DNA from: an uncultured Alphaproteobacteria bacterium
GTDB lineage: Bacteria > Pseudomonadota > Alphaproteobacteria > Rhizobiales > Aestuariivirgaceae
Length of the DNA stretch: 10,618 bases
Assembly (NCBI GenBank): GCA_937868035.1
Contig: CALMLK010000442.1
Coordinates: forward strand, 1 to 10,618
Direction: 5' to 3'
Position 1 is the stretch's first letter; the number at the start of each line of letters is the position of its first letter. The notes below the pieces were generated by a model, which saw only the letters and a list, made by a program, of their open reading frames with translations, did no database searches and was not told the DNA's origin. The translations under genes were made by a program, and so were the position numbers. Below, in pieces: positions 1-5,769 of this stretch.

Positions 1-1
1 G

Positions 2-403
2 CGTGAACAGGCGCGCTTCTGCGACCGCTTGGAAACAATGGCGGATTTGCTGCCTGATGGCGTCAATGATCGTGACTGCCTGCTCATGGCGCAGAACATC
101 GTGCCGCTGGTCAAGCGGGCCCATGAGTTCGAGGAGCAGACTGTCTATCCCCTCCTCGTCGCCACCCCCGACATGACGCCGGAACTGCTGGCGACCCTCG
201 AGAGGCTGCGTTTCGAACACCTCGGAGACGAGGAATTTGCCGGAGATCTGTGTGTTTCTCTGCGGCAGTTCGTCACCGACCGGGAGCGGTGCAACGTCGA
301 ATCACTCGCGTGGATGTTGCGCGGCTTCTTTGAAAGCCTGCGCCGCCACGTGGCCTTTGAACGCGAGCACGTGCTGCCGCTGGTGGAGAAGCACGCCGCA
401 TGA
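2..403 (+). CDS. Hemerythrin-like (HHE) domain protein, 5' end cut by window edge
   Basis: The reading frame is open to the left edge of the window, so the true start lies outside. A TTG at 29 is in frame but is unlikely to be the start, because the residues before it already look like hemerythrin helix sequence. The visible 133 residues hold the spaced His/Glu pattern of the HHE four-helix bundle: H-E-F-E-E followed by V-Y-P-L-L, then F-E-H-L-G-D-E-E, and near the end H-V-A-F-E-R-E-H-V-L-P-L. Such residues bind a non-heme di-iron centre in hemerythrins and in the YtfE/RIC family. The protein is probably cytoplasmic, since no membrane segment is visible. Its TGA overlaps the hemN ATG (ATGA at 400-403), so the two are translationally coupled. 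Beside hemN and fnr, a role in O2 or NO sensing, or in iron storage or repair, is plausible but inferred. The missing N-terminus probably carries the first His ligand. Confidence 0.85.
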   Translation, partial: REQARFCDRLETMADLLPDGVNDRDCLLMAQNIVPLVKRAHEFEEQTVYPLLVATPDMTPELLATLERLRFEHLGDEEFAGDLCVSLRQFVTDRERCNVESLAWMLRGFFESLRRHVAFEREHVLPLVEKHAA

Positions 404-1764
404 AAAAAGTCTTCAACCCGGACGCCATCCTCGCGAAATTTCCCGAGAGCTTGCCGCGCTACACCAGTTATCCTCCGGCGAATCATTTCCAGCCGGGTGG
501 CGGGGCGGCGCAGCGGGATGCCTTCGTGGCCGCCGTCGATGCCGCGCCTGCGGTGTCCGCCTATATCCACATTCCCTATTGCGACCGCCTGTGCTGGTTT
601 TGCGGCTGCCATACCAAGCAGACGCTGCGCTATGACCCGGTGCGCACTTACGTCACCGCGCTCATTGCCGAAATCGGGATCTGGCAGCAGCTGCTGACGC
701 GAAAGCCACGGCTTTCGCGGCTGCATCTCGGGGGCGGCAGTCCGAGCCTGCTTCAGCCGGACGACCTGAAACGCATGCGCGAGGCGCTGGACGGTGCTTT
801 CATCATCGACGGCGACACCGAAATCAGCCTCGAGCTTGATCCCTCGGACATCCGCGAAGGCAGCATTGCCGGATACATGGACTTCGGGCTGACGCGCGCC
901 TCGATCGGCGTGCAGGATTTCGACCCCGAAGTGCAGGCCGCCATCAACCGCCCGCAAGGCTACGACATCACGCGGGGACTGGTGGAAGCGCTCCGCGCGG
1001 CCGGTGTGAAGTCCATCAACATCGACGCACTCTACGGCCTGCCCTTGCAGACCATGGAGCGGCTGCAGAAGACGATCGCGCAGGTGATCGAGATTGCCCC
1101 GGACCGCATCGCGCTGTTCGGCTATGCCCACGTGCCGTGGATCAAGCCGCACCAGAAGATGATCCGCGACGAGGACCTGCCGGATTCCCGGCAGCGCTTT
1201 GCCCAGGCCCGCATGGCCGCCGACATGATCCGCGCTGCCGGTTACGAGGCACTGGGCATCGACCATTTCGCCCTGCCGACGGACAGTCTGGCCATCGCCG
1301 CCCATGAAGGGCACCTCAACCGCAATTTCCAGGGCTACACCGACGACCAGGCGGATATCCTGCTGCCGCTCGGTCCGTCCTCCATCGGCCGTTTCGCCGA
1401 TGGCTATGTGCAGAACGAATCCGCGACCGGGCAATACATGGCAAAGGTGAATGCGGGTGGCCTCGCGCTGTCGCGCGGCATCAGCCTCACCAGTGATGAC
1501 AAGCTGCGCGGCTGGGTGATCGAACGGCTGATGTGCGATTATGCCTTCAGCCTGACCGACGTGAGTGCCCAGTTCGGCGCGCCAGCGAACGAGATCATCG
1601 CCTTGGCCAAACGACTTGCGCGCGAGGACCAGGACGGCTTGTGCGAGATTGCCGACGGGCTGTTCAAGATCACGCCGGAGGCTTGGCCATTCGCGCGCAT
1701 CATTGCCGCCCGTTTCGATGCCTGGCTGGCGTTGGCGCCGCGGCAATACTCGAAGGCCGTGTAA
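400..1764 (+). CDS. hemN: Oxygen-independent coproporphyrinogen III oxidase (radical SAM)
   Basis: HemN oxidatively decarboxylates coproporphyrinogen III to protoporphyrinogen IX without O2, using S-adenosylmethionine and a [4Fe-4S] cluster, in the cytoplasm. The 454-residue length matches the family. The radical SAM motif is at residues 61-70, with Cys61, Cys65, Cys68 and the extra Cys70, almost the same numbering as E. coli HemN (62, 66, 69, 71). The preceding Y-I-H-I-P-Y, the G-G-G-S-P SAM-binding segment at 111-115 and a G-V-Q-D-F-D-P-E-V-Q motif are all present. The length and the fourth Cys favour HemN over the shorter HemW chaperone. The ATG at 400 overlaps the stop of the hemerythrin-like gene, so the pair forms one operon. 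The gene ends 3 bp before the converging stop codon of fnr. The hemN-fnrN neighbourhood is common in alphaproteobacteria, where Fnr-type regulators control hemN. No Fnr box is visible here, so the promoter is presumably upstream of the window. Confidence 0.97.
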   Translation: MKKVFNPDAILAKFPESLPRYTSYPPANHFQPGGGAAQRDAFVAAVDAAPAVSAYIHIPYCDRLCWFCGCHTKQTLRYDPVRTYVTALIAEIGIWQQLLTRKPRLSRLHLGGGSPSLLQPDDLKRMREALDGAFIIDGDTEISLELDPSDIREGSIAGYMDFGLTRASIGVQDFDPEVQAAINRPQGYDITRGLVEALRAAGVKSINIDALYGLPLQTMERLQKTIAQVIEIAPDRIALFGYAHVPWIKPHQKMIRDEDLPDSRQRFAQARMAADMIRAAGYEALGIDHFALPTDSLAIAAHEGHLNRNFQGYTDDQADILLPLGPSSIGRFADGYVQNESATGQYMAKVNAGGLALSRGISLTSDDKLRGWVIERLMCDYAFSLTDVSAQFGAPANEIIALAKRLAREDQDGLCEIADGLFKITPEAWPFARIIAARFDAWLALAPRQYSKAV

Positions 1765-1767
1765 CGC

Positions 1768-2517
1768 TCAGGCGTTGTCCTGCTCGGTCATCTGGCGGAG
1801 ACGATTGAGCTCCGGTACTTCCACCGTGCGGTTGTTGTGGATGTTGATCACCCCGGCATGGCGCAGCTTGGTCAGCTGGCGACTCACCGTCTCGATGGTG
1901 AGGCCGAGGAAGTCGGCGATGTCCGAGCGCTTCAGGGGAATGTCGAAACTCACGCCGCCCTCGTTGGAATCCAGTTCCGGATCGGCATGGGTGGCGATGA
2001 GGTAAAGGAAGCTCGCCACTTTTTCCGATGCGGTCTTGCGGCCGAGGGTGAGCATCCAGTTGCGCGCCTCGTCCAGTTCCTTGAGGGTCTGCTCGTGCAG
2101 GCGGCGTTCCAGGTCGGGTGAGGCGCGGACCAGCGTTTCCAGCGTTCCCGCAGGGAAGGAGCAGACCTTCACGTCGGTCGCCGCTTCCACCGTCACGTCG
2201 CTCTGCCGCGCAAAGGGGCGGCCCATGAAATCGGGCGCGAACTGGAGGCCCACGATCTGCTGGCGGCCGTCGGCGGTGAGCTTGCTGAGCTTGACGACGC
2301 CACTCAAAATATTGGCCTGGCGGGGAATGTCCTGGCCCTCGGGGGCGATTTCGCTCTCGGACGAAAAAATCTGCTTGGTTGTATGCTTGCTCAGTTCCAC
2401 CAGCTGTTCCGGCGAGAGCGCGCCGCAGATGCCGCGATGACGGGCCTCACAAGCACGGCAGACCACGGGCACATCGGAGTTGTGCACGTCCTTCCGGGTC
2501 TCGTTGTTCTTCAGCAC
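1768..2517 (-). CDS. fnrN: Crp/Fnr-family oxygen sensor, FnrN type
   Basis: This is a global transcription regulator of anaerobic and microaerobic genes, a dimer holding an O2-labile [4Fe-4S] cluster. I chose the GTG at 2517, giving 249 residues. With it the numbering coincides with E. coli FNR: Cys20, Cys23 and Cys119 as cluster ligands (E. coli 20, 23, 122), and recognition-helix residues Glu209, Ser212 and Arg213 (identical numbers), which read TTGAT-N4-ATCAA half-sites. The third N-terminal Cys is Cys31 (C-x2-C-x7-C rather than C-x2-C-x5-C), the spacing of rhizobial FnrN. A cNMP-binding-like beta-roll lies at about 45-125, the dimer helix at about 130-160 and the HTH at about 193-220. The frame runs open to 2730, but the predicted promoter at 2564-2591 lies inside that extension, so the longer version is unlikely. 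The ribosome site before the GTG is weak (AGCGAG, 6 nt away). The gene converges on hemN with a 3-bp gap. FnrN is the likely controller of the dyad before sco, and perhaps of the nos genes. Confidence 0.93.
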   Translation of the reverse strand: MLKNNETRKDVHNSDVPVVCRACEARHRGICGALSPEQLVELSKHTTKQIFSSESEIAPEGQDIPRQANILSGVVKLSKLTADGRQQIVGLQFAPDFMGRPFARQSDVTVEAATDVKVCSFPAGTLETLVRASPDLERRLHEQTLKELDEARNWMLTLGRKTASEKVASFLYLIATHADPELDSNEGGVSFDIPLKRSDIADFLGLTIETVSRQLTKLRHAGVINIHNNRTVEVPELNRLRQMTEQDNA

Positions 2518-2539
2518 GTCGTTCTCGCTGTTGGGGCGT

Positions 2540-2557
2540 GGACGGAATTCACCGTCC
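2540..2557 (-). other. Inverted repeat / hairpin at the predicted 5' end of the fnr transcript
   Basis: GGACGG (2540-2545) and CCGTCC (2552-2557) form a perfect 6-bp stem around a 6-nt loop. The right arm coincides with the predicted transcription start of fnr, at about 2557. It could be a 5' stem-loop that stabilises the mRNA, or an operator covering +1. It could also be a chance repeat in GC-rich DNA, and it has no U-tract to make it a terminator. Confidence 0.4.
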
Positions 2558-2563
2558 GGCCAT

Positions 2564-2591
2564 CTTATAGGCCGTGAACCACATATTTCAA
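2564..2591 (-). promoter_or_regulatory. Predicted sigma70-like promoter of fnr
   Basis: On the minus strand a TTGAAA -35 (2591-2586, 5 of 6 to consensus) is followed by a 16-bp spacer and a TATAAG -10 (2569-2564, 5 of 6). The predicted transcript would start near 2557 and leave a leader of about 40 nt before the GTG at 2517. This supports the short form of the protein. No Fnr-type dyad is centred near -41.5, so direct Fnr autoregulation is not evident here. Confidence 0.6.
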
Positions 2592-2668
2592 CCAACTCCC
2601 CGTGTACCAATGCCGCCATTAAACGCCGCAGTTGTGAAAGATGGGGTCGTGGCGTCCGAAATATTTCC

Positions 2669-2699
2669 TTGACCTTCCCAGCGTGGGAAGCACCATAAG
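2669..2699 (+). promoter_or_regulatory. CueR-type operator and promoter upstream of the DUF4396 gene
   Basis: A TTGACC -35 (2669-2674) and a CATAAG -10 (2694-2699) are separated by 19 bp. This over-long spacer is characteristic of promoters that MerR-family activators untwist. Within it lies a perfect dyad, CTTCCC (2674-2679) and GGGAAG (2685-2690), around AGCGT. The ACCTTCCC...GGGAAG pattern is that of known CueR operators such as the copA promoter. Transcription would start near 2706, and a good ribosome site (AGGTGGAG, 2733-2740) precedes the ATG at 2748. The activator is probably the CueR homologue encoded two genes to the right, which makes the unit self-regulating. What is seen is the dyad, spacing and hexamers. 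What is inferred is binding and copper induction. Confidence 0.82.
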
Positions 2700-2747
2700 G
2701 CTGTTCACCCCGGCATTTTCCGGGCCACATTCAGGTGGAGAACGTTC

Positions 2748-3203
2748 ATGAAACACGACACTTCCGGCTCCCTCGCTCGCCTTGCCTTCCAGGCCACGCT
2801 GCATTGCATGACAGGTTGTGCCATCGGCGAGATCGCCGGCATGGCCATCGGGACGGCCCTCGGCCTTGGCGCGTGGACAACAGTCGGCCTGGCCGTCATC
2901 CTGGCCTTCATCAGCGGCTTCGGACTGACCATGCTGCCGCTGCTGCGTAGCGGCATGGTGTTGCGCCAGGCCCTTGCGGTGGCGCTGGCGGCGGACTTCG
3001 TCTCCATTTCCATCATGGAGATTGTCGACAACGCCGTGATGATGGTCATTCCCGGTGCAATGGCGGCAGGTCCTTTCGATAGCCTGTTCTGGCTCAGCAT
3101 GGCGCTTGCCCTCGCGGTGGCCTTTGTGGCGGCATATCCGGTCAATCTGTGGATGATCGGCCGCGGGCAAGGCCATGCCGCGGTTCGCGCGCATCATCAT
3201 TGA
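2748..3203 (+). CDS. DUF4396 family membrane protein, probably copper-responsive
   Basis: This small integral membrane protein of 151 residues has about four hydrophobic segments (roughly 23-40, 45-66, 73-100 and 112-136). I recognise it as DUF4396 from the H-C-x3-C motif (His19, Cys20, Cys24) followed by A-I-G-E, the M-E-I-V-D-N motif (90-95), P-G-A-M, and a His-rich C-terminus (H-H-H, 149-151). No biochemical role is established for the family that I know of. Cys20/Cys24, the many Met residues around 90-105 and the C-terminal His residues could bind a soft metal such as Cu(I). Glu91 and Asp94 lie within a hydrophobic stretch, unusual unless they serve transport or ligand binding. The CueR-type operator upstream and the cueR homologue 27 nt downstream make copper export, sequestration or routing the leading hypothesis. 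The start ATG has a strong ribosome site 7 nt upstream. Family confidence is good; function is inferred. Confidence 0.82.
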   Translation: MKHDTSGSLARLAFQATLHCMTGCAIGEIAGMAIGTALGLGAWTTVGLAVILAFISGFGLTMLPLLRSGMVLRQALAVALAADFVSISIMEIVDNAVMMVIPGAMAAGPFDSLFWLSMALALAVAFVAAYPVNLWMIGRGQGHAAVRAHHH

Positions 3204-3230
3204 ATTGAAACCCCAGCGGAGACTTTCCCC

Positions 3231-3680
3231 ATGAACATCGGTGAAGCATCGGCGGCGACGGGCGTGTCAGCGAAGATGATCCGCCACTATGAACAGACGG
3301 GACTGATCAGGCCTGCCCTGCGCAGCGGTGCCGGTTACCGGGTCTATGGGGACGGCGATGTTCACGATCTCCGATTCATCCGCCGGGCACGTGACCTCGG
3401 CTTCAGCACCGCGCAAATGGGGCAGTTGATGAAGCTGTGGCGCGACAGGTCGCGGGCGAGCAGTGACGTGAAGGCCGTGGCCCTGGCGCACATCGTTGAA
3501 CTGGAGGCGAAGATGCGGGCGCTGCAGGAGATGACGCGGGCGCTCCGTCACCTGGCCGAGCATTGCCATGGCGATGCGCGGCCGCATTGCCCGATCATCG
3601 AAGACCTGTCGGCCGCCGGGGCAACGCCGGCCGATGAGGGCCGCAAGGCTCTGGGCAAGGGCTTCGAGGTGCTGCGTTAG
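3231..3680 (+). CDS. cueR: CueR-type Cu(I)-responsive MerR-family activator
   Basis: This is a MerR-family regulator of 149 residues that senses cytoplasmic Cu(I) and activates promoters with 19-bp spacers. The N-terminal winged HTH begins M-N-I-G-E-A and continues with I-R-H-Y-E (about 17-21) and G-Y-R-V-Y (35-39), the classic MerR signature. A long dimerisation helix spans about 80-108. The metal loop C-x7-C uses Cys112 and Cys120 followed by P-I-I, the same numbers as E. coli CueR, and Ser77, the residue tied to monovalent-ion selectivity in CueR, is also kept. This separates it from ZntR and MerR. The tail is longer than the E. coli protein and lacks its C-terminal Cys-Cys-His-His. The gene lies 27 nt after the DUF4396 gene, has a GGAG ribosome site and no evident promoter of its own, so it is probably cotranscribed from the operator at 2669-2699. 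Its stop is 1 bp from the converging transporter gene. Confidence 0.93.
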   Translation: MNIGEASAATGVSAKMIRHYEQTGLIRPALRSGAGYRVYGDGDVHDLRFIRRARDLGFSTAQMGQLMKLWRDRSRASSDVKAVALAHIVELEAKMRALQEMTRALRHLAEHCHGDARPHCPIIEDLSAAGATPADEGRKALGKGFEVLR

Positions 3681-3681
3681 G

Positions 3682-4533
3682 TCAGGCGGCGATGCCGCCA
3701 TCCTGCAACTGACGTTGCGCACGGTTGCTGGCCACCAGCGCCAGCGCGGTCAGGTTCATGACAACGGCATAGATCAATGCCGGAACGGCCAATTCGGCGC
3801 GGCCCAGAAGCGAGGTGCAGATGAAGATCGCGATGGCGGCGTTCTGCAGTCCCGTCTCCACGGCAATCGCCAAGGCCTGGGCACGCGACACGCCACGCAT
3901 AAGGCGGGTCGAAAGTGCGAGCAGCACCGCACTCACGTTGAGCATCACGACGGCAGGTCCGGTTTCGCCCGCGTGCACCAGCAGCGCCTCGCGATTCTGC
4001 CAGAAGGTCGCGAGGACGATTCCGGCAAAGACCAGTTTGGCCGGACGGTCGAATGCCGCTGCAATTGTGTTTGCGCGCGCTTCCTTGGAACGCCGCACCA
4101 GCATTCCGGCGGCCAGTGGCACGGCCGTAACAGCCGTCATCACCAGTGCCATGCGCAACAGGCTGGTGGTGCCGATCTCGATACCGCTCAGACCCAGCAG
4201 GGCCGGAATGGTCAAGCTCGCGGCGAGGCTTGTCACCAGCGTCATGGTGGTGGAGAGGGCCACATCGGCACCCGCCAGAAGGCTCACATAGTTTGAGGTA
4301 ATGCCGCCAGGGCAGATGGCGATGATCATGAGGCCAAGGGCGATGTCGGGCGGAAGGTGAAGAAGACGGATCAGAATCCAGGCCAGCGCCGGCAAGACCA
4401 GCATCTGCACACACAACCCCGCCAACAGGGCGCGGGGTGCGCGTGCCGTTGCGAAAAGATCCGCCACCGCAAGCTGCAGGCCGACGGTAAACATCAGGAA
4501 GGCGAGGGCGAGGGGCAGGATCAGCGCAAGCAT
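3682..4533 (-). CDS. Bile acid:sodium symporter (SBF/BASS) family transporter
   Basis: This inner-membrane secondary transporter of about 283 residues is almost entirely hydrophobic, with roughly nine to ten predicted helices. SBF-family hallmarks are the I-C-P-G-G-I-T-S-N-Y segment with the following G-A-D-V-A-L-S-T-T-M-T, and E-T-G-L-Q-N-A-A-I-A in the second half. In solved family members these regions line the sodium and substrate crossover site. The bacterial substrates vary (bile acids, organic anions, pantoate-like acids) and cannot be told here. The related ACR3 arsenite exporters differ in their conserved Cys motif, so arsenite is not supported. I chose the ATG at 4533 because GGAG (4544-4541) lies 7 nt upstream of it; an ATG at 4551 would add six mostly charged residues and lacks a site. 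The gene is convergent with cueR (1-bp gap) and divergent from sco. It shares the intergenic dyad at 4581-4594 but has no obvious functional tie to copper or N2O. Confidence 0.86.
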   Translation of the reverse strand: MLALILPLALAFLMFTVGLQLAVADLFATARAPRALLAGLCVQMLVLPALAWILIRLLHLPPDIALGLMIIAICPGGITSNYVSLLAGADVALSTTMTLVTSLAASLTIPALLGLSGIEIGTTSLLRMALVMTAVTAVPLAAGMLVRRSKEARANTIAAAFDRPAKLVFAGIVLATFWQNREALLVHAGETGPAVVMLNVSAVLLALSTRLMRGVSRAQALAIAVETGLQNAAIAIFICTSLLGRAELAVPALIYAVVMNLTALALVASNRAQRQLQDGGIAA

Positions 4534-4580
4534 GGTGTCTCTCCGTCGCATCCGGATATGCTCTGAAGGCTCCCCTGCCC

Positions 4581-4594
4581 CTGACCAAAGTCAA
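4581..4594. promoter_or_regulatory. Fnr/Nnr-type dyad (cTGAC-N4-GTCAA) between the transporter gene and sco
   Basis: The 14-bp site matches TTGAC-N4-GTCAA at nine of ten half-site positions. It belongs to the Fnr/FixK/Nnr class (FNR consensus TTGAT-N4-ATCAA; NNR/DNR-type sites often carry the C/G variant). Its centre is at 4587.5. A class II promoter toward sco would place the -10 at 4617, where TAGAAC (4 of 6) occurs, and the start at about 4629. Toward the transporter gene, the same geometry gives a start near 4546, with a weaker -10 but a leader that includes the GGAG site. Either gene, or both, could be controlled. The rest of 4534-4628 shows nothing else recognisable. Confidence 0.62.
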
Positions 4595-4628
4595 GGGCGG
4601 AACCAAGCTGGCGACCTAGAACGATCCC

Positions 4629-5228
4629 ATGATGAACGCCCCGATTTCCCGCCGCCACATGCTCGTGGCCTGTGCCGTGCTTGCGGCCGTTCCTTCCGCC
4701 TTTGCCCAGGAGGCCACGGAGCAACCTTCCCGCCGCTTCATGATGGAGGACGCCGCCACCGGCAATGTGGTGGATGACGACATCATGCTGGGCAAGGTCT
4801 CGCTTCTCTATTTCGGCTACACGCACTGCCCGGACATTTGCCCCACCAGTCTTGTGCAGATGGCGGATGTGATGAAAGCTATGGGCGATGACGCGAAGAA
4901 GGTGCAGCCCATCTTTGTCACCGTCGATCCGGCACGCGACACCTCCGCCGTCATGCGTGAATATGTGAAGAGTTTCGATGCGCGGATTGTTGCACTTCGC
5001 GGGCCTGCGCCCTACACCGATGCCATGGTCAAGGCCCACAAGGCGCAATACGAGATCCAGAAGCCGGGCGGCGATGATCCGCTGCTCTACACGGTTGATC
5101 ACACGGCCTCGATCGCCATGGTGGGTGCTAACGGGGCGCTGTTGAAGCGGTTTCCCTATGGCATCGCCACCGCCGAGATGACGGCAGCGGTACAGGCCGC
5201 CGTGAAGGCCATTCCGGCAGCACCGTGA
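4629..5228 (+). CDS. sco: Sco/SenC-family copper chaperone, periplasmic
   Basis: Sco proteins are thioredoxin-fold copper chaperones that deliver copper to CuA centres, best known for cytochrome c oxidase and reported in some bacteria for N2O reductase. Here 199 residues carry the complete copper site: C-P-D-I-C-P (Cys67, Cys71) and His158 in T-V-D-H-T-A, with the family motif V-D-P-x-R-D-T at 99-105. The N-terminus has twin Arg (8-9, S-R-R-H-M-L) before a hydrophobic stretch ending A-F-A, so export by Tat or Sec with cleavage near residue 26 is likely. No lipobox or membrane anchor remains, so the mature protein is probably soluble. The start could be either of two adjacent ATGs (4629 or 4632); the ribosome site is poor and the predicted promoter may give an almost leaderless mRNA. 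The stop overlaps the next gene's GTG (GTGA). An Fnr/Nnr-like box upstream suggests induction under low oxygen or NO. Confidence 0.92.
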   Translation: MMNAPISRRHMLVACAVLAAVPSAFAQEATEQPSRRFMMEDAATGNVVDDDIMLGKVSLLYFGYTHCPDICPTSLVQMADVMKAMGDDAKKVQPIFVTVDPARDTSAVMREYVKSFDARIVALRGPAPYTDAMVKAHKAQYEIQKPGGDDPLLYTVDHTASIAMVGANGALLKRFPYGIATAEMTAAVQAAVKAIPAAP

Positions 5229-5767
5229 AGCTGACGCGCAGGGCCCTCGTCGCGGGCGGTCTTGCGGCTGTCGGAGGACGTGCCGTTGCGCGGGCGGAAG
5301 ATGCACTCTCCGCGGCGGTTCTCGCCATCACCCATGCCACGCCAAAGTCCCTTGACGGCATTGCGATGACGGGCCCTGACGGGCCTGTGCACCTCACAAA
5401 TTTCCGTGGCCGTCTGGTGATCCTCAACCTGTGGGCCAGTTGGTGCCTGCCGTGCCGGCGGGAAATGCCGAGCCTGTCGCGGCTCGCTGCGGCTCTCGCG
5501 GGAAAGCCTGCGGTTGTCTTGCCGCTCTCCTTCGACCGGCGCGGCCTTGAAGCCGTGACGGAATTTTACGCAGAGCTTGGCCTCACCAACCTGCCCCTGC
5601 TCGCAGGCGATACGGCGAACCTGCAAGCCGTGAATGTGGGACCGGGACTACCCGCCACGCTGGTCGTCGATGCGGCAGGGCTCATGCGCTGGTCCGTCAC
5701 AGGCGAAGCCACGTGGGATGATGCGGATACGTTGCGCTGGCTTTCCGGCCTATTGCCCGCCGCCTGA
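5225..5767 (+). CDS. TlpA-like periplasmic thiol-disulfide oxidoreductase
   Basis: This is a thioredoxin-fold protein of the TlpA/ResA class, 180 residues. The active site W-C-L-P-C is at 73-77 (Cys74, Cys77) inside N-L-W-A-S-W-C-L-P-C-R-R-E-M-P, and the cis-proline loop is G-L-P-A-T at 141-145. The N-terminus has twin Arg (5-6, L-T-R-R-A-L) and a short hydrophobic segment ending near A-R-A, so it is exported by Sec or Tat. The GTG start overlaps the sco stop by 4 nt, giving tight coupling with that copper chaperone. TlpA-type proteins are known to keep Sco and CuA cysteines reduced, so the likely partners are the Sco protein just upstream and CuA apo-sites in NosZ or cytochrome oxidase. A role in cytochrome c maturation (CcmG-like) is an alternative, but no ccm genes are near. 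The stop is 2 bp from the converging nosY stop. Confidence 0.9.
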   Translation: MKLTRRALVAGGLAAVGGRAVARAEDALSAAVLAITHATPKSLDGIAMTGPDGPVHLTNFRGRLVILNLWASWCLPCRREMPSLSRLAAALAGKPAVVLPLSFDRRGLEAVTEFYAELGLTNLPLLAGDTANLQAVNVGPGLPATLVVDAAGLMRWSVTGEATWDDADTLRWLSGLLPAA

Positions 5768-5769
5768 GG

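Noticed and set aside
145..1746. A 533-codon open frame on the minus strand across hemN
   Set aside because: It is a shadow of the GC-rich hemN codons. The translation is low-complexity in Arg, Gly, His and Gln with no recognisable domain, while the plus-strand frame gives a complete HemN.
2669..2682. TTGAC half-site in the DUF4396 promoter as an Fnr box
   Set aside because: There is no matching right half-site. The TTGACC fits better as the -35 of a CueR-type promoter with a 19-bp spacer and a CTTCCC/GGGAAG dyad.
2518..2730. N-terminal extension of the Fnr protein up to 2730
   Set aside because: The added residues resemble no Fnr sequence and would cover both predicted promoters. The GTG at 2517 gives Cys20/Cys23 and Glu209/Ser212/Arg213, matching E. 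coli FNR numbering.
4534..4551. Alternative upstream ATG (4551) for the SBF transporter
   Set aside because: It adds only M-R-R-R-D-T and lacks a ribosome site, whereas GGAG sits 7 nt before the ATG at 4533.
3677..4606. A 309-codon minus-strand frame overlapping the SBF transporter gene in another phase
   Set aside because: It is rich in Arg, Gly and Cys with no membrane or domain pattern. The other minus frame gives a well-formed multi-helix SBF transporter with family motifs and a good ribosome site.
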